A model generated the notes under the pieces. The model worked only from the letters and a program-made list of their open reading frames with translations. It searched no databases and was not told the origin of the DNA. A program made the translations under genes and the position numbers. From JAVBNW01 sp031551255 (GTDB lineage Bacteria; Bacillota; Clostridia; Christensenellales; UBA1750), in contig JAVBNW010000090.1 in NCBI GenBank assembly GCA_031551255.1, positions 1 to 59,487 on the forward strand: a stretch of 59,487 nt of DNA. Reading direction: 5' to 3'. Positions 42,832 through 51,381 of this stretch are shown piece by piece (position 1 is the first letter of the stretch; every line of letters begins with the position of its first letter).

Positions 42832-43008
42832 AAAAAATCCCAAAGTGCCGCTCACCCTATTTTGACACCTGCCATATAGCAGGTTGGTATCCTGCAAGCC
42901 GCATCTGCCTTCCCTTCGAAAGGGCTTGACATCAGCGCACTCGACTCGGATTCCATTTCTCGTCTGTAGGTTCAAAATAAAGGCTTTGCGAACACCTCAG
43001 GATCTCTT
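42832..43008 (-). ncRNA. ssrS: 6S RNA
   Basis: About 177 nt. The 5' end reads AUCCUGAGGUGUU, close to Bacillus 6S (UCCUGAUGUGUU), followed by UCGCAAAGCC. This 5' segment pairs over 13 bp with GGCACUUUGGGAU (42837-42849) near the 3' end, giving the long closing stem of 6S RNA. A run of six U ends it (42832-42837). Internal hairpins include ACCUGC/GCAGGU and CCCUU-cg-AAGGG. It sequesters sigma-A RNA polymerase in related species. Full-consensus promoter upstream. Confidence 0.85.
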
Positions 43009-43014
43009 AGCAGC

Positions 43015-43043
43015 ATTATAAAGTTGCGCCTGCGCGATGTCAA
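43015..43043 (-). promoter_or_regulatory. Full-consensus promoter of 6S RNA
   Basis: TTGACA (43038-43043), 17 nt, TATAAT (43015-43020), both boxes perfect. It lies about 40 bp past the stop of the MFS gene. Confidence 0.9.
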
Positions 43044-43084
43044 GCGCGGCAAAGAGGAAATCCTTAACTATGCTGTGAAACGGG

Positions 43085-44467
43085 TTATTCGGTATCGTCG
43101 ATGTTGCGGCGAAGAAAAAATACTCCAATCGCCATCAAAAACATCAGCGCGCCGACCAGGGCCACCAAGAGCTGCTTATTGCCAAGCGTTAGGCCAAGCA
43201 TATGCACGGATACGTTTTCCGTAAGCGCAATGAACTGACGGCCCGCTGCCGCGCCGATGAGCGCGCCGAGGTTTGACATGGTAGAATAAAAGCCTATGTA
43301 AATAGTCTGATTTTTTTGCGGTATGTTGATGTAGGGGATACCGGTGAAGCTCAGGTTGATGCCTACGGCGAGGACGTAGGCGATCACCAGGGCTATAGGG
43401 TATAAAAATAGCGTTTCCCGCATGACCGTTGCGAGGATGAAATAATGAAGCAGGTATAGAAACAAGGAGGCATTGAGCGTTTTCAGCCAAGAATAGCGCC
43501 TGAGTACGCGGCTGAACACAGGTGTCAGGAACAGCAGCACCGGAATGTTGATGAGGCTGCACAGCGTGATGAACGAATAGCTGACCTGAACATCCTTCAA
43601 CAGATACACCGTATAGTAGGAACCCGGCATATTGGCCACCATGCTCCAAAGAAAGGCAACCGCCACGATGCGAAGATAGCCGGTGTGTCTGAAAGGCTCC
43701 ACCAATAGTTGAAAGAGGGTGGGGCGCTTTTCCGCCTGATCGTATGGGTATTCTTTCATACGGGTCAAAAGGAAAATATCCAGCGCCGCCACGCCCAACG
43801 CAGCGAACCTGAGCGCGGTAAGCCCCCAAAGCTCGAGTCCCTGCGCCTTGAATAGATCCACAGCGCCACTCGCGGCAAGCGTTACCAGCGCCACCACGAT
43901 GCCGTTGGTCATCGTCAGCATTGGAAAGTAACGCGTGCGCACGCGCTGGGGCAAAAACTGTATGTGCCATATGGAAAAGCCGGGCGCCATAATCGCATTG
44001 AGCGCATTGACGATCAAAACGCCTGTGAACACCATCGCCAGCTTTCCCTGCTGGGCGATGGGGAAGAAGGGAATGAGCCCGATAAAAACTATGTTGAAAA
44101 GATGCAGTATGACTTTTGCGCTGATTAACAGCTTTTTGCGCGAGGTGAAGCGCTCCAGCAAAAGCGGCGCGAACAACTGCAGCAGGTTTGCGCTGAACGT
44201 CACGATGGCGATCAATCCGATAAAGCTGTCGTTTGCTCCAAGATATAGCAAAAGTCCGGTCAAAAAATTGCCGCCGATCAAATTGGCGACAGCGTTGGCC
44301 GTATAGTTGTAAAAAAGGTGGTTCCGGCGGTTGCCGCTCTGCTCATCGCCCTTGGCATACCAGCCTTCCGTTGCGGAAGCGAGTACCATGCGGGCCGTGC
44401 GTTTTGCATCGATATGCCGCACAGCCTTGAGCGTGTCGTGGACTTTATCCCGCAATCTCGCCTTCAT
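43085..44467 (-). CDS. Major facilitator superfamily transporter
   Basis: 460 aa with about twelve membrane segments (for example FLTGLLLYLGANDSFIGLIA, then LLLERFTSRKKLLISAKVIL as loop 2-3). A long charged N-terminal tail of about 50 residues precedes the first segment. The subgroup is that of uncharacterised Firmicutes MFS proteins. The start is set at ATG 44467: the frame's first ATG (44473) touches the -10 box, so it cannot be in the mRNA. No ribosome site precedes either ATG, implying a leaderless mRNA. Confidence 0.85.
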   Translation of the reverse strand: MKARLRDKVHDTLKAVRHIDAKRTARMVLASATEGWYAKGDEQSGNRRNHLFYNYTANAVANLIGGNFLTGLLLYLGANDSFIGLIAIVTFSANLLQLFAPLLLERFTSRKKLLISAKVILHLFNIVFIGLIPFFPIAQQGKLAMVFTGVLIVNALNAIMAPGFSIWHIQFLPQRVRTRYFPMLTMTNGIVVALVTLAASGAVDLFKAQGLELWGLTALRFAALGVAALDIFLLTRMKEYPYDQAEKRPTLFQLLVEPFRHTGYLRIVAVAFLWSMVANMPGSYYTVYLLKDVQVSYSFITLCSLINIPVLLFLTPVFSRVLRRYSWLKTLNASLFLYLLHYFILATVMRETLFLYPIALVIAYVLAVGINLSFTGIPYINIPQKNQTIYIGFYSTMSNLGALIGAAAGRQFIALTENVSVHMLGLTLGNKQLLVALVGALMFLMAIGVFFLRRNIDDTE

Positions 44468-44473
44468 GCGCAT

Positions 44474-44502
44474 AGTATATCCAGCGCGGTGTGCGCGGTC
44501 AA
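44474..44502 (-). promoter_or_regulatory. Promoter of the MFS gene (leaderless)
   Basis: TTGACC (44497-44502), 17 nt, TATACT (44474-44479). Seven nucleotides past the -10 box lies the A of ATG 44467, so transcription and translation start nearly coincide. Confidence 0.75.
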
Positions 44503-44645
44503 TGCGAAAATTATGCGAACACTCGGCATTTTTTGCGCCGGTTTTTCGAGCCCCTTGTCCATGGCCTTAAAAGTGCCACAACAAGGATGTTTCCGCAATT
44601 ATTGCCTCTTTTGCGAAACGACAGCGCGAGCGCCAACCTGCTAAG

Positions 44646-44671
44646 AAAAAAGTGGCCGAAGCCACTTTTTT
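44646..44671 (-). terminator. Bidirectional intrinsic terminator
   Basis: AAAAAAGTGGC (44646-44656) pairs with GCCACTTTTTT (44661-44671). On the minus strand it ends the Cys-rich gene with a six-T run. The remaining 180 bp to the MFS promoter hold no gene I can see. Confidence 0.9.
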
Positions 44672-44761
44672 CTTTCGCCGCTAAGGACATTATATCCGCA
44701 ACGGCAGGCCTGCGGCCCGGGAGGCAACGCCCCCTCTTTTGTTCGCCTTTCCCTAGCGCAG

Positions 44762-45013
44762 TTAGGCGTTGCAGCCGCAGCCGCCCGAGCAGCCCGAGCA
44801 ACCACAGCCGCCGCAGCGGTTGGAGCAGGAGGAGCAGGTGCCGGATGTGCTGGTGGAGCAACGATATCCGGAGCTGGTCAGGTATAGACAGCCGCCGGGG
44901 CACGTGGTCGGATAAGAGTAATAATAGCCTATCTGCGCGCTGGGGTAGGTGCTCGTATCGGCATAGACGCCGTAGGGCGAGTAGCCGTAATTGCAGTTGG
45001 AACATGTCGCCAT
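44762..45013 (-). CDS. Small cysteine-rich protein of unknown function
   Basis: 83 aa with 13 cysteines. An N-terminal CSNC, then a Tyr/Ser/Pro-rich middle (about 8-36), then CPGGC and a C-terminal run GGCGCSGCSGGCGCNA. The strong AAGGAGG site (6 nt) and a dedicated terminator say it is expressed alone. No signal peptide. It could bind metal, cross-link by disulfides as a spore-coat-like protein, or be a modified peptide precursor; no modification enzyme is adjacent. I do not recognise a family. Confidence 0.75.
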   Translation of the reverse strand: MATCSNCNYGYSPYGVYADTSTYPSAQIGYYYSYPTTCPGGCLYLTSSGYRCSTSTSGTCSSCSNRCGGCGCSGCSGGCGCNA

Positions 45014-45151
45014 GAGAATCCTCCTTTACTTAGGGGCGTTGCGTGCGGATGTACCGAAGTATCTCCGCCAACCTATCCTATGCGCTATGCTTGCGGCAGG
45101 TGCGCGCGGATGGTATGATCATAAAAAAGAATGATAAGGAGGCATGGCACA

Positions 45152-45751
45152 ATGCAGGCGTTGGTAGAGAGGTTAAGGAAGCGCGGCTTTGACGCGCATT
45201 TGTTTGGTACGGCCGGCGAGGCGGCCGCTTACGTGCGGCGCCTTGTAGGGGAAGGCGCGACGGTTGGCGTCGGCGGATCGATGACGGTGAAGGAGATGAA
45301 CCTTGCCCAGCAGCTGCGCGAGGATGGGCACGAAGTTTTCTGGCACTGGGAGGCTGTGGCCGACGATGTGTCTGCCGTCAGGGATAGGGCGATGCATGCC
45401 GACGTATACCTATGCTCCTCCAATGCCATTACGCGCGATGGGGTGATTTTCAACACCGACGGCAACGGCAACCGGGTTGCCGCCACGATCTACGGGCCTA
45501 AGGAAGTGTTTTTTCTGATCGGCAGCAACAAGGTGTGCGACGACTATGCGGCGGCTTTTCACCGCATTAAGAATGTCGCCACCCCTAAAAACGCCAAGCG
45601 GCTCAATGCAAAAACGCCCTGCGCAGTGACCGGAAAATGCGAAAACTGCCTCTCGCCCAGCGTGATGTGCGGTGCCACTGTTCTTATGGAGCGCCCCACC
45701 GGCGGACGGACGATCCATGTGCTGCTCATCGACGAGGAATTAGGCTATTGA
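45152..45751 (+). CDS. LUD domain protein (lactate utilisation-type)
   Basis: 199 aa. GATVGVGGSMTVKEMNLAQQ, then DVYLCSSNAITRDGVIFNTD (in part) and FLIGSNKVCDDYAAA form the LUD domain shared by LutB/LutC. A C-terminal Cys group (CAVTGKCENCLSPSVMC) may bind metal. Stand-alone LUD proteins of this size are common in Clostridia and unassigned. The start at 45152 has AAGGAGG 9 nt upstream. Confidence 0.85.
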   Translation: MQALVERLRKRGFDAHLFGTAGEAAAYVRRLVGEGATVGVGGSMTVKEMNLAQQLREDGHEVFWHWEAVADDVSAVRDRAMHADVYLCSSNAITRDGVIFNTDGNGNRVAATIYGPKEVFFLIGSNKVCDDYAAAFHRIKNVATPKNAKRLNAKTPCAVTGKCENCLSPSVMCGATVLMERPTGGRTIHVLLIDEELGY

Positions 45752-45890
45752 CCGGCAACGCAAATTAATCCGCGCGCTCTTGCAATAGGGAAAGCGGCGG
45801 CGTATCATAGAGCGAATGGCGGCACGCCGCCGGGCAATATACTACTTTTGAATGATTTATTTCGACGGCAAACGGAAGGAGCCACACCCT

Positions 45891-47696
45891 TTGGCAAGAC
45901 AGGATTCCATACGCAATTTTTGCATCATCGCACATATCGACCACGGCAAATCTACGCTCGCCGACCGCTTGATGGAGTATACGGGCGTTTTGTCGCAGCG
46001 CGATAACGCGGAGCAGGCCTTGGATACAATGGATATCGAACAAGAGCGAGGGATTACGATCAAGGCGCAGGCCGTGCGCATGCTTTATAGCGCGAAAGAT
46101 GGCAAGGAGTATATGCTCCACCTGATCGATACCCCCGGACACGTCGATTTTAATTACGAAGTATCTCGCGCGTTGGCCGCCTGCGAAGGCGCGCTGCTGG
46201 TGGTGGATGCCAGCCAGGGCATCGAGGCGCAGACGCTCGCGAATGTATATCTCGCCCTCGATGCGGATTTGGAGATCGTATCCGTCATCAACAAGATCGA
46301 CCTGCCTTCCGCGCAGCCCGAAGAAGTTCGCAAGGAAATTGAAGATGTGATCGGCCTGGATGCATCCGGCGCTCCGCTCGTGTCCGCGAAGATGGGCATC
46401 GGCATCGAAGAGGTGCTCGAGGCCGTGGTCGCGGGGGTTCCCGCGCCCTCCGGCGATGAGGACGGCCCGCTTGCGGCCCTGATCTTCGACTGCATATATG
46501 ACAACTACAAGGGCGCGCTCTCCTATGTGCGCGTAAAGGACGGCTCGGTGAGGGTCGGCTCGCGCATCCGCATGATGTCCACCGGCGACGAGTTCGACGT
46601 AACCGAGGTCGGCTGTTTTCGGCCGGGGCAGTACGTGCCGCTTAGCGAACTGTGCGCCGGCGACGTGGGCTATATCGCCGCATCCATCAAGGAAGTGGCG
46701 CTTACCCGCGTGGGCGATACCATCACCGATGCGAAAAACCCGGCATCGGTTGCGCTGCCCGGCTACAAGCGCGTGCAGCCGATGGTGTTTTGCGGCATCT
46801 ATCCGGCGGATGGCGGAGATTACGAGGCGCTTCGCGATGCGCTGGATAAGCTCAAGCTCAACGACGCCTCCATTTCATTTGAACCCGAAACATCCGTCGC
46901 GCTGGGGTTCGGCTTTCGCGCGGGTTTTTTAGGACTTTTGCATATGGAGGTCATCCAGGAGAGGCTTGAGCGAGAATTCGATCTTGATTTGGTGACCACC
47001 GCGCCTAGCGTCGTATACCATATCATTTTGAACGACGGTTCGGATCTTTACATCGACAACCCCACGAATTTGCCCGCGCCCGACAGGATCGATACTATGG
47101 AAGAGCCGATCGTACAGGCGCACATCTTGGCGCCCAGCGAATACGTCGGCTCTATTATGGAGCTTTGTCAGGAAAAGCGTGGCGTGTATCTTGATATGAA
47201 GTATATCGAGGCGACCCGCGTGCAGATGAACTACACGCTGCCGCTCGCCGAGATCATCTATGATTTTTTCGACCAGCTCAAGTCTCGCACGCGGGGTTAT
47301 GCGTCGTTTGATTACGAAATATCCGGCTACCAACGCAGTGATTTGGTGAGGCTCGATATGCTTCTTAACGGCGAAAGTTGCGACGCGCTGTCGATCATCG
47401 TGCACCGCGACAAAGCGTATGCCAGGGGGCGCGGCATCGCCGAGAAGCTCAAAGATGCGATTCCCAGACAGATGTTTGAAATTCCAATTCAAGCGGCGAT
47501 CGGGGGCAAGATCATCGCGCGCGAAACCGTCAAGGCTATGCGTAAGGATGTGCTCGCCAAATGTTACGGCGGGGACATCACCCGTAAAAAGAAGCTGTTG
47601 GAAAAGCAGAAGGAAGGGAAAAAGCGCATGCGCACGCTGGGAACCGTGCAGGTGCCAAGCGAGGCGTTTATTGCGGTGCTCAAATCGGACTGCTAA
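45891..47696 (+). CDS. lepA: Elongation factor 4 (LepA)
   Basis: 601 aa ribosomal GTPase that back-translocates stalled ribosomes. G1 AHIDHGKST (14-22), G2 to G3 ERGITIKAQ and DTPGHVDF, G4 NKID, G5 SAK, then domains II-V and the LepA-specific C-terminal domain (GGDITRKKKLLEKQKEGKKR, in part). TTG start at 45891, 9 nt after GGAAGGAG, matches the family N-terminus; ATG 45852 lacks a site. Confidence 0.96.
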   Translation: MARQDSIRNFCIIAHIDHGKSTLADRLMEYTGVLSQRDNAEQALDTMDIEQERGITIKAQAVRMLYSAKDGKEYMLHLIDTPGHVDFNYEVSRALAACEGALLVVDASQGIEAQTLANVYLALDADLEIVSVINKIDLPSAQPEEVRKEIEDVIGLDASGAPLVSAKMGIGIEEVLEAVVAGVPAPSGDEDGPLAALIFDCIYDNYKGALSYVRVKDGSVRVGSRIRMMSTGDEFDVTEVGCFRPGQYVPLSELCAGDVGYIAASIKEVALTRVGDTITDAKNPASVALPGYKRVQPMVFCGIYPADGGDYEALRDALDKLKLNDASISFEPETSVALGFGFRAGFLGLLHMEVIQERLEREFDLDLVTTAPSVVYHIILNDGSDLYIDNPTNLPAPDRIDTMEEPIVQAHILAPSEYVGSIMELCQEKRGVYLDMKYIEATRVQMNYTLPLAEIIYDFFDQLKSRTRGYASFDYEISGYQRSDLVRLDMLLNGESCDALSIIVHRDKAYARGRGIAEKLKDAIPRQMFEIPIQAAIGGKIIARETVKAMRKDVLAKCYGGDITRKKKLLEKQKEGKKRMRTLGTVQVPSEAFIAVLKSDC

Positions 47697-47740
47697 CCGG
47701 CCCGGCGAATTGCCCTTGAATACGATGAGAATGCGGAGGC

Positions 47741-47795
47741 AATCCGCCGGAGCCCCGGGGGAGGGCGCGGCCCTCCCCTGCGACCCCTCCGGAAC
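47741..47795. repeat. Nested GC-rich hairpin (family 3 type)
   Basis: GGGGAGGGC-gcg-GCCCTCCCC is enclosed by CCGGAG (about 47748) and CTCCGG (about 47788), with a TGCGACCC segment after the inner stem. The same arrangement of G-run stem then TGCGAC or GTGAGT then C-run occurs at 33931. It lies between lepA and hemW, with no U run. Confidence 0.55.
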
Positions 47796-47914
47796 AGACC
47801 GACGAGGAGGAATGCTTGCCCGTCAACCCTTAGAGGAATGGGGAACGGCACGGCAGAACGGAGGCAACGGCGGGATGGAGGCGAAGGAAGATCGGCGGGG
47901 ACATCGGGCTCTAT

Positions 47915-48994
47915 GTGCACATTCCCTTCTGCGCAAGAAAGTGCGAATACTGCGATTTTGTCTCTTTTCCAGGCAGGGAAGGGGATTTTTTGCGCTATCG
48001 GGATGCGCTTGTGCGCGAGATGGAGCTCAGAGCGCCATTGCCGGAATTCTGCACGGTATTTTTCGGCGGAGGCACGCCGTCCTTGCCGGAGGCGGGGTTC
48101 ATCCCATCTCTGCTTAAAGCCGTGCGGGCGCGCACGGCAATTTCCCAAGGCGCGGAGATTACCTGCGAGGCGAACCCCGGCACGTTGACGCACGCGCATA
48201 TTCATGCATGGCGCGAAGCGGGCGTGAACCGCTTATCCCTCGGCGCGCAGGCTGTGCAGGATCGCCTGCTTGCGATGCTGGGGCGCATCCACCAGTGGGA
48301 AGATGTACGGGAAGCCGCCCGCCTATGGGGCGAGCCGGAAAGCCTATCGCTTGATCTGATGTATGGCTTGCCAGGGCAGACCCTTATGGATTGGGGCGAA
48401 ACGCTTGACGCGGCCATGATGCTTGCACCCGGGCATGTTTCGTGTTATTCGCTGATCGTCGAAGAGAGAACGCCCATGCACAGCGCGCTGCAATCGGGTG
48501 AAAAAATGCTTCCGGCGGAAGAGGACGAACGCGCAATGTATTCGATGGCGCAAGCGATACTTGCGTCGGCTGGTTACGAGCAGTATGAAATATCGAACTG
48601 GGCGCGAAACGGGCGCGTATGCAGGCACAATCTCAATACGTGGCAAAGAAAACAATACATCGGGTTAGGCTGCGCTGCAGCGTCGTTTTGGAAGGGTGTG
48701 CGCATGCGCAATACTTGCGCGCTTCAGGAGTACTTGCGGGGCATAGGGAATGGGAAACCCGTTTGCGCCGAGCATGTAAGGATCTCGCGGGAGGAGGCGC
48801 TCTTTGAGGAATTGATGCTCGGGCTCCGGCTGACGCAAGGCACGGTGCTTTCGCCGGATGCATGGGAAGCATATGCCGAGAAACTGACGCTCTTATGCGC
48901 GCAAAATCTTATGATTGCCGAAGGAAGGCGCGTGCGGCTGACCGCGCGCGGTGCGGATGTGATGAACGCGGTGCTCGTAAACTTGATGGAATGA
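47915..48994 (+). CDS. hemW: HemW-type radical SAM protein (start disrupted)
   Basis: At least 359 aa. HIPFCARKCEYCDF holds the CxxxCxxC motif that binds the 4Fe-4S cluster, followed by FFGGGTPSL and the HemW C-terminal domain. HemW is a haem chaperone related to HemN. The family needs a few residues before HIPFC; in frame these read IGLYV but no ATG precedes them. GTG 47915 is the only canonical start, without a good site. ATG 47875, with GGAGG 10 nt upstream, is in another frame, suggesting a 1-nt frameshift or sequencing error near 47880-47900. Confidence 0.85.
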   Translation: MHIPFCARKCEYCDFVSFPGREGDFLRYRDALVREMELRAPLPEFCTVFFGGGTPSLPEAGFIPSLLKAVRARTAISQGAEITCEANPGTLTHAHIHAWREAGVNRLSLGAQAVQDRLLAMLGRIHQWEDVREAARLWGEPESLSLDLMYGLPGQTLMDWGETLDAAMMLAPGHVSCYSLIVEERTPMHSALQSGEKMLPAEEDERAMYSMAQAILASAGYEQYEISNWARNGRVCRHNLNTWQRKQYIGLGCAAASFWKGVRMRNTCALQEYLRGIGNGKPVCAEHVRISREEALFEELMLGLRLTQGTVLSPDAWEAYAEKLTLLCAQNLMIAEGRRVRLTARGADVMNAVLVNLME

Positions 48995-49017
48995 CATACA
49001 CAAGAGGAGGCATGTAT

Positions 49018-49476
49018 GTGATACACGATACCTTTACAATCAGGAAAGCTTCGCCTAAAGACAGGCCAATGATTCAGGATTTTTTCGACCAGATGAGCGG
49101 CGAGAGCCGCGCGTTCTTTAACCGGAACGATAGCAACCGCAATGCCGCGCTACGCTACCTTGACACCGAGCCGGAAGATAAGATTTACTTTGTAATGACG
49201 GATGAAACGATTGTCGCAGGCATCGTATTCTTATTCAAGGCGGATAAGGCTGTGCCGTGGCTCGGCATTGCGGTGCGGGAAGAATATAAAGGGATGCATC
49301 TGGGCAGAAGGCTGATGGAGCATGCAAGGGAGTATGCGCTCGCGAATGGCAAGGGGGGCATTCTGCTCACGACGCACCCTTCCAACCTGCGCGGACAGGC
49401 GCTGTACGAGCGCGTAGGGTATGAGCGGTTGGGCGTGCATACTTCGGGGGAATGGCTTTATCTGCTCAGATTATGA
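49018..49476 (+). CDS. GNAT N-acetyltransferase
   Basis: About 152 aa. TIRKASPKDRPMIQDFFDQM opening, WLGIAVREEYKGMHLGRRLM with acetyl-CoA loop EYKGMHLG, and the C-terminal ALYERVGYERLGVHTSGEWL. GTG 49018 lies 7 nt after AGAGGAGG; ATG 49012 in the same frame is only 1 nt after it. It sits close behind hemW. The substrate is not known. Confidence 0.85.
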   Translation: MIHDTFTIRKASPKDRPMIQDFFDQMSGESRAFFNRNDSNRNAALRYLDTEPEDKIYFVMTDETIVAGIVFLFKADKAVPWLGIAVREEYKGMHLGRRLMEHAREYALANGKGGILLTTHPSNLRGQALYERVGYERLGVHTSGEWLYLLRL

Positions 49477-49518
49477 AGGCTGAGCGCACAGCAATCTTTT
49501 TTACTTTGGGGTGATATC

Positions 49519-50073
49519 TTGCGAGTTCCTGATTTTTTGACGAGATATTTTGTCGAAGGGGAAGATCCCTTCGTGTCGCTCAACGATTATCCGCTTGAAC
49601 AAGCAAATACGATCAAAAAAGAGCATTGCACACGCAATCATATCGGCGGTTTTTATGCGCAGGATGATTATTTGCCCAATAGGCGAAGCGTCGAAACGTG
49701 GATCTATCGTAAACTCGTTGCAAAGGGTGGCCATCCTACGCGCGACGTACCAATATATATGACCCTGGGGGAATCGCCTGAGGGAGAATATGACATTCGA
49801 AGCGACATTCAGCGGCATGCCGCCGAAATTCGCATTCCAATTGCCGAAATAGACTTGACGGCGGTTACGTTTACCTTTCCGGACAGCATGTATCGCTTTG
49901 TGCTGGACGACAAGGGTGCCATTGTCGGCGGCGAAAGAACCAATACCCCCGATGTCTACCTTTACGGAGAACTAGAGCAGGTTCTTCGCCGATATCGGAC
50001 GCAGGATCATTATATTGAAGCGCAGGTCTGGAACAGGCAAATGCTATATGATTTTTTGTCCAGGTGCATGTGA
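49519..50073 (+). CDS. Conserved-looking hypothetical protein
   Basis: 184 aa. TTG start with GGGGTGAT 5 nt upstream. Mixed, soluble composition: FLTRYFVEGEDPFVSLNDYP at the N-terminus, VETWIYRKLVAKGG, then a strand-rich middle (VPIYMTLGESPEGEYDIRSD) and FTFPDSMYRFVLDDKG. No signal peptide or TM segment. I do not recognise the family. It is followed by about 190 bp without a gene before the hrcA promoter. Confidence 0.6.
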   Translation: MRVPDFLTRYFVEGEDPFVSLNDYPLEQANTIKKEHCTRNHIGGFYAQDDYLPNRRSVETWIYRKLVAKGGHPTRDVPIYMTLGESPEGEYDIRSDIQRHAAEIRIPIAEIDLTAVTFTFPDSMYRFVLDDKGAIVGGERTNTPDVYLYGELEQVLRRYRTQDHYIEAQVWNRQMLYDFLSRCM

Positions 50074-50262
50074 TCCGCTATGCCGTATACGGCGGATGGT
50101 TTCTGATGAACGAGGGACTTTTTGGCGCATATCATGAATTTTTAACACGAGCGGCCCTCCGGGTTTGACGGATCCTGTGCGAAATACGGAAAAACGCCTA
50201 TTCTGCAATAATTCCGCCCAGATCAGCCATAATGATTTTACATCCCGCGCGCGCGTCACAAC

Positions 50263-50291
50263 TTGACAATGTGGCGGGTTGGTGCTAATGT
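50263..50291 (+). promoter_or_regulatory. Promoter of the hrcA operon
   Basis: TTGACA (50263-50268), 17-nt spacer, TAATGT (50286-50291). The predicted start falls just upstream of the CIRCE operator. Confidence 0.6.
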
Positions 50292-50301
50292 TGACACATT
50301 G

Positions 50302-50328
50302 TTAGCACTCGATGCCTATGAGTGCTAA
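50302..50328 (+). promoter_or_regulatory. CIRCE operator
   Basis: TTAGCACTC, nine bases, GAGTGCTAA: an exact match to the HrcA operator consensus, placed between promoter and hrcA. It makes the chaperone operon heat-inducible and autoregulated. Confidence 0.98.
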
Positions 50329-50351
50329 CGAGCCATAAAGGAGGTTGCGCC

Positions 50352-51374
50352 ATGTCGCTCGACGATCGCAAAGCCCGCATTTTGCAGGCGATCATTGACG
50401 ACTATGTGCTCACGGCCATACCGGTTGGCTCGCGCACGATTTCGCGCAAGCAGGGCATGGGTCTGTCCTCCGCCACAATCCGCAACGAAATGAGTGATCT
50501 TGAGGAGCTGGGTTACCTCGATCAGCCGCACACCTCGGCGGGGAGAATCCCATCCTGGCGCGCCTACAGGCTGTATGTCGATCATTTGATGAGGGTGGCC
50601 GGCCTCCCGATGGAGGATCAAAGGCACATTCACGCGATGTTTTCCAATAGAATGCATCAGATGGAGGAGATCATCGCCTCCGCCGCCAACGTTCTTTCCG
50701 ACATGACGGATTATACTGCCGTCGTGCTCGCGCCCCAGCCTGCCGCGCCTACGCTCAGAAGGGTGCAGTTCGTCAGAATCAGCGACGAGCGGGCGCTGAT
50801 GGTGGTGGTGTTTGAGGGAGGCTTTACCAAAGAAGCGCTGGTGTCGGTTCCCAGGGATTGGCCCGACGATCACCTGTATATGCTCTCCACCATGGTAACG
50901 CAGCATATCGAAGGACGCTCGCCAACCCAGCTGGAAGACGCTTTGAAGGGCCTTTCGCGGGATTTGGCCGGGCATAAAAAGCTGTTTACGGATCTGATGG
51001 ATGCCGTCAAGGAAAGCGTGTCGCCGGCAAAGCCCGAGCTCGCGTTGGGCGGCGCGGCCAAAATGCTCAGGCACCCGGAATACGCCGATGTGGAAAAGGC
51101 GCGCAGCATACTGAGCGCACTCGAAACCCGGGATAAGCTGGCTAGCGTGCTCGCTAACCGCGTGGCGCTGGAGTTTTCGGTTTCCATCGGCCCTGAGATC
51201 GAAGTGGTGGGCATGGAGGATTGTTCGCTTGTGACGGTTTCTTACCGCTTAGGCGGAGAGCAAACCGGCGCTATGGGCGTGATCGGCCCGACGCGCATGC
51301 ACTATGCGCGGGCGCTGTCGGTGCTGGAAGGAATGCGCAGGGCGCTGGTTCAAATATTTGACGAGGAAGGATGA
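50352..51374 (+). CDS. hrcA: Heat-inducible transcription repressor HrcA
   Basis: 340 aa. The winged-helix N-terminus (DRKARILQAIIDDYVLTAIP, GSRTISRKQGMGLSSATIRN) and the following HTSAGRIPSWRAYRLYVD are HrcA signatures. It binds CIRCE and is assisted by GroEL in related species. ATG 50352, with GGAGG 7 nt upstream, is used rather than the in-frame start at 50322 inside the operator. Confidence 0.96.
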   Translation: MSLDDRKARILQAIIDDYVLTAIPVGSRTISRKQGMGLSSATIRNEMSDLEELGYLDQPHTSAGRIPSWRAYRLYVDHLMRVAGLPMEDQRHIHAMFSNRMHQMEEIIASAANVLSDMTDYTAVVLAPQPAAPTLRRVQFVRISDERALMVVVFEGGFTKEALVSVPRDWPDDHLYMLSTMVTQHIEGRSPTQLEDALKGLSRDLAGHKKLFTDLMDAVKESVSPAKPELALGGAAKMLRHPEYADVEKARSILSALETRDKLASVLANRVALEFSVSIGPEIEVVGMEDCSLVTVSYRLGGEQTGAMGVIGPTRMHYARALSVLEGMRRALVQIFDEEG

Positions 51375-51381
51375 ACAAAGC

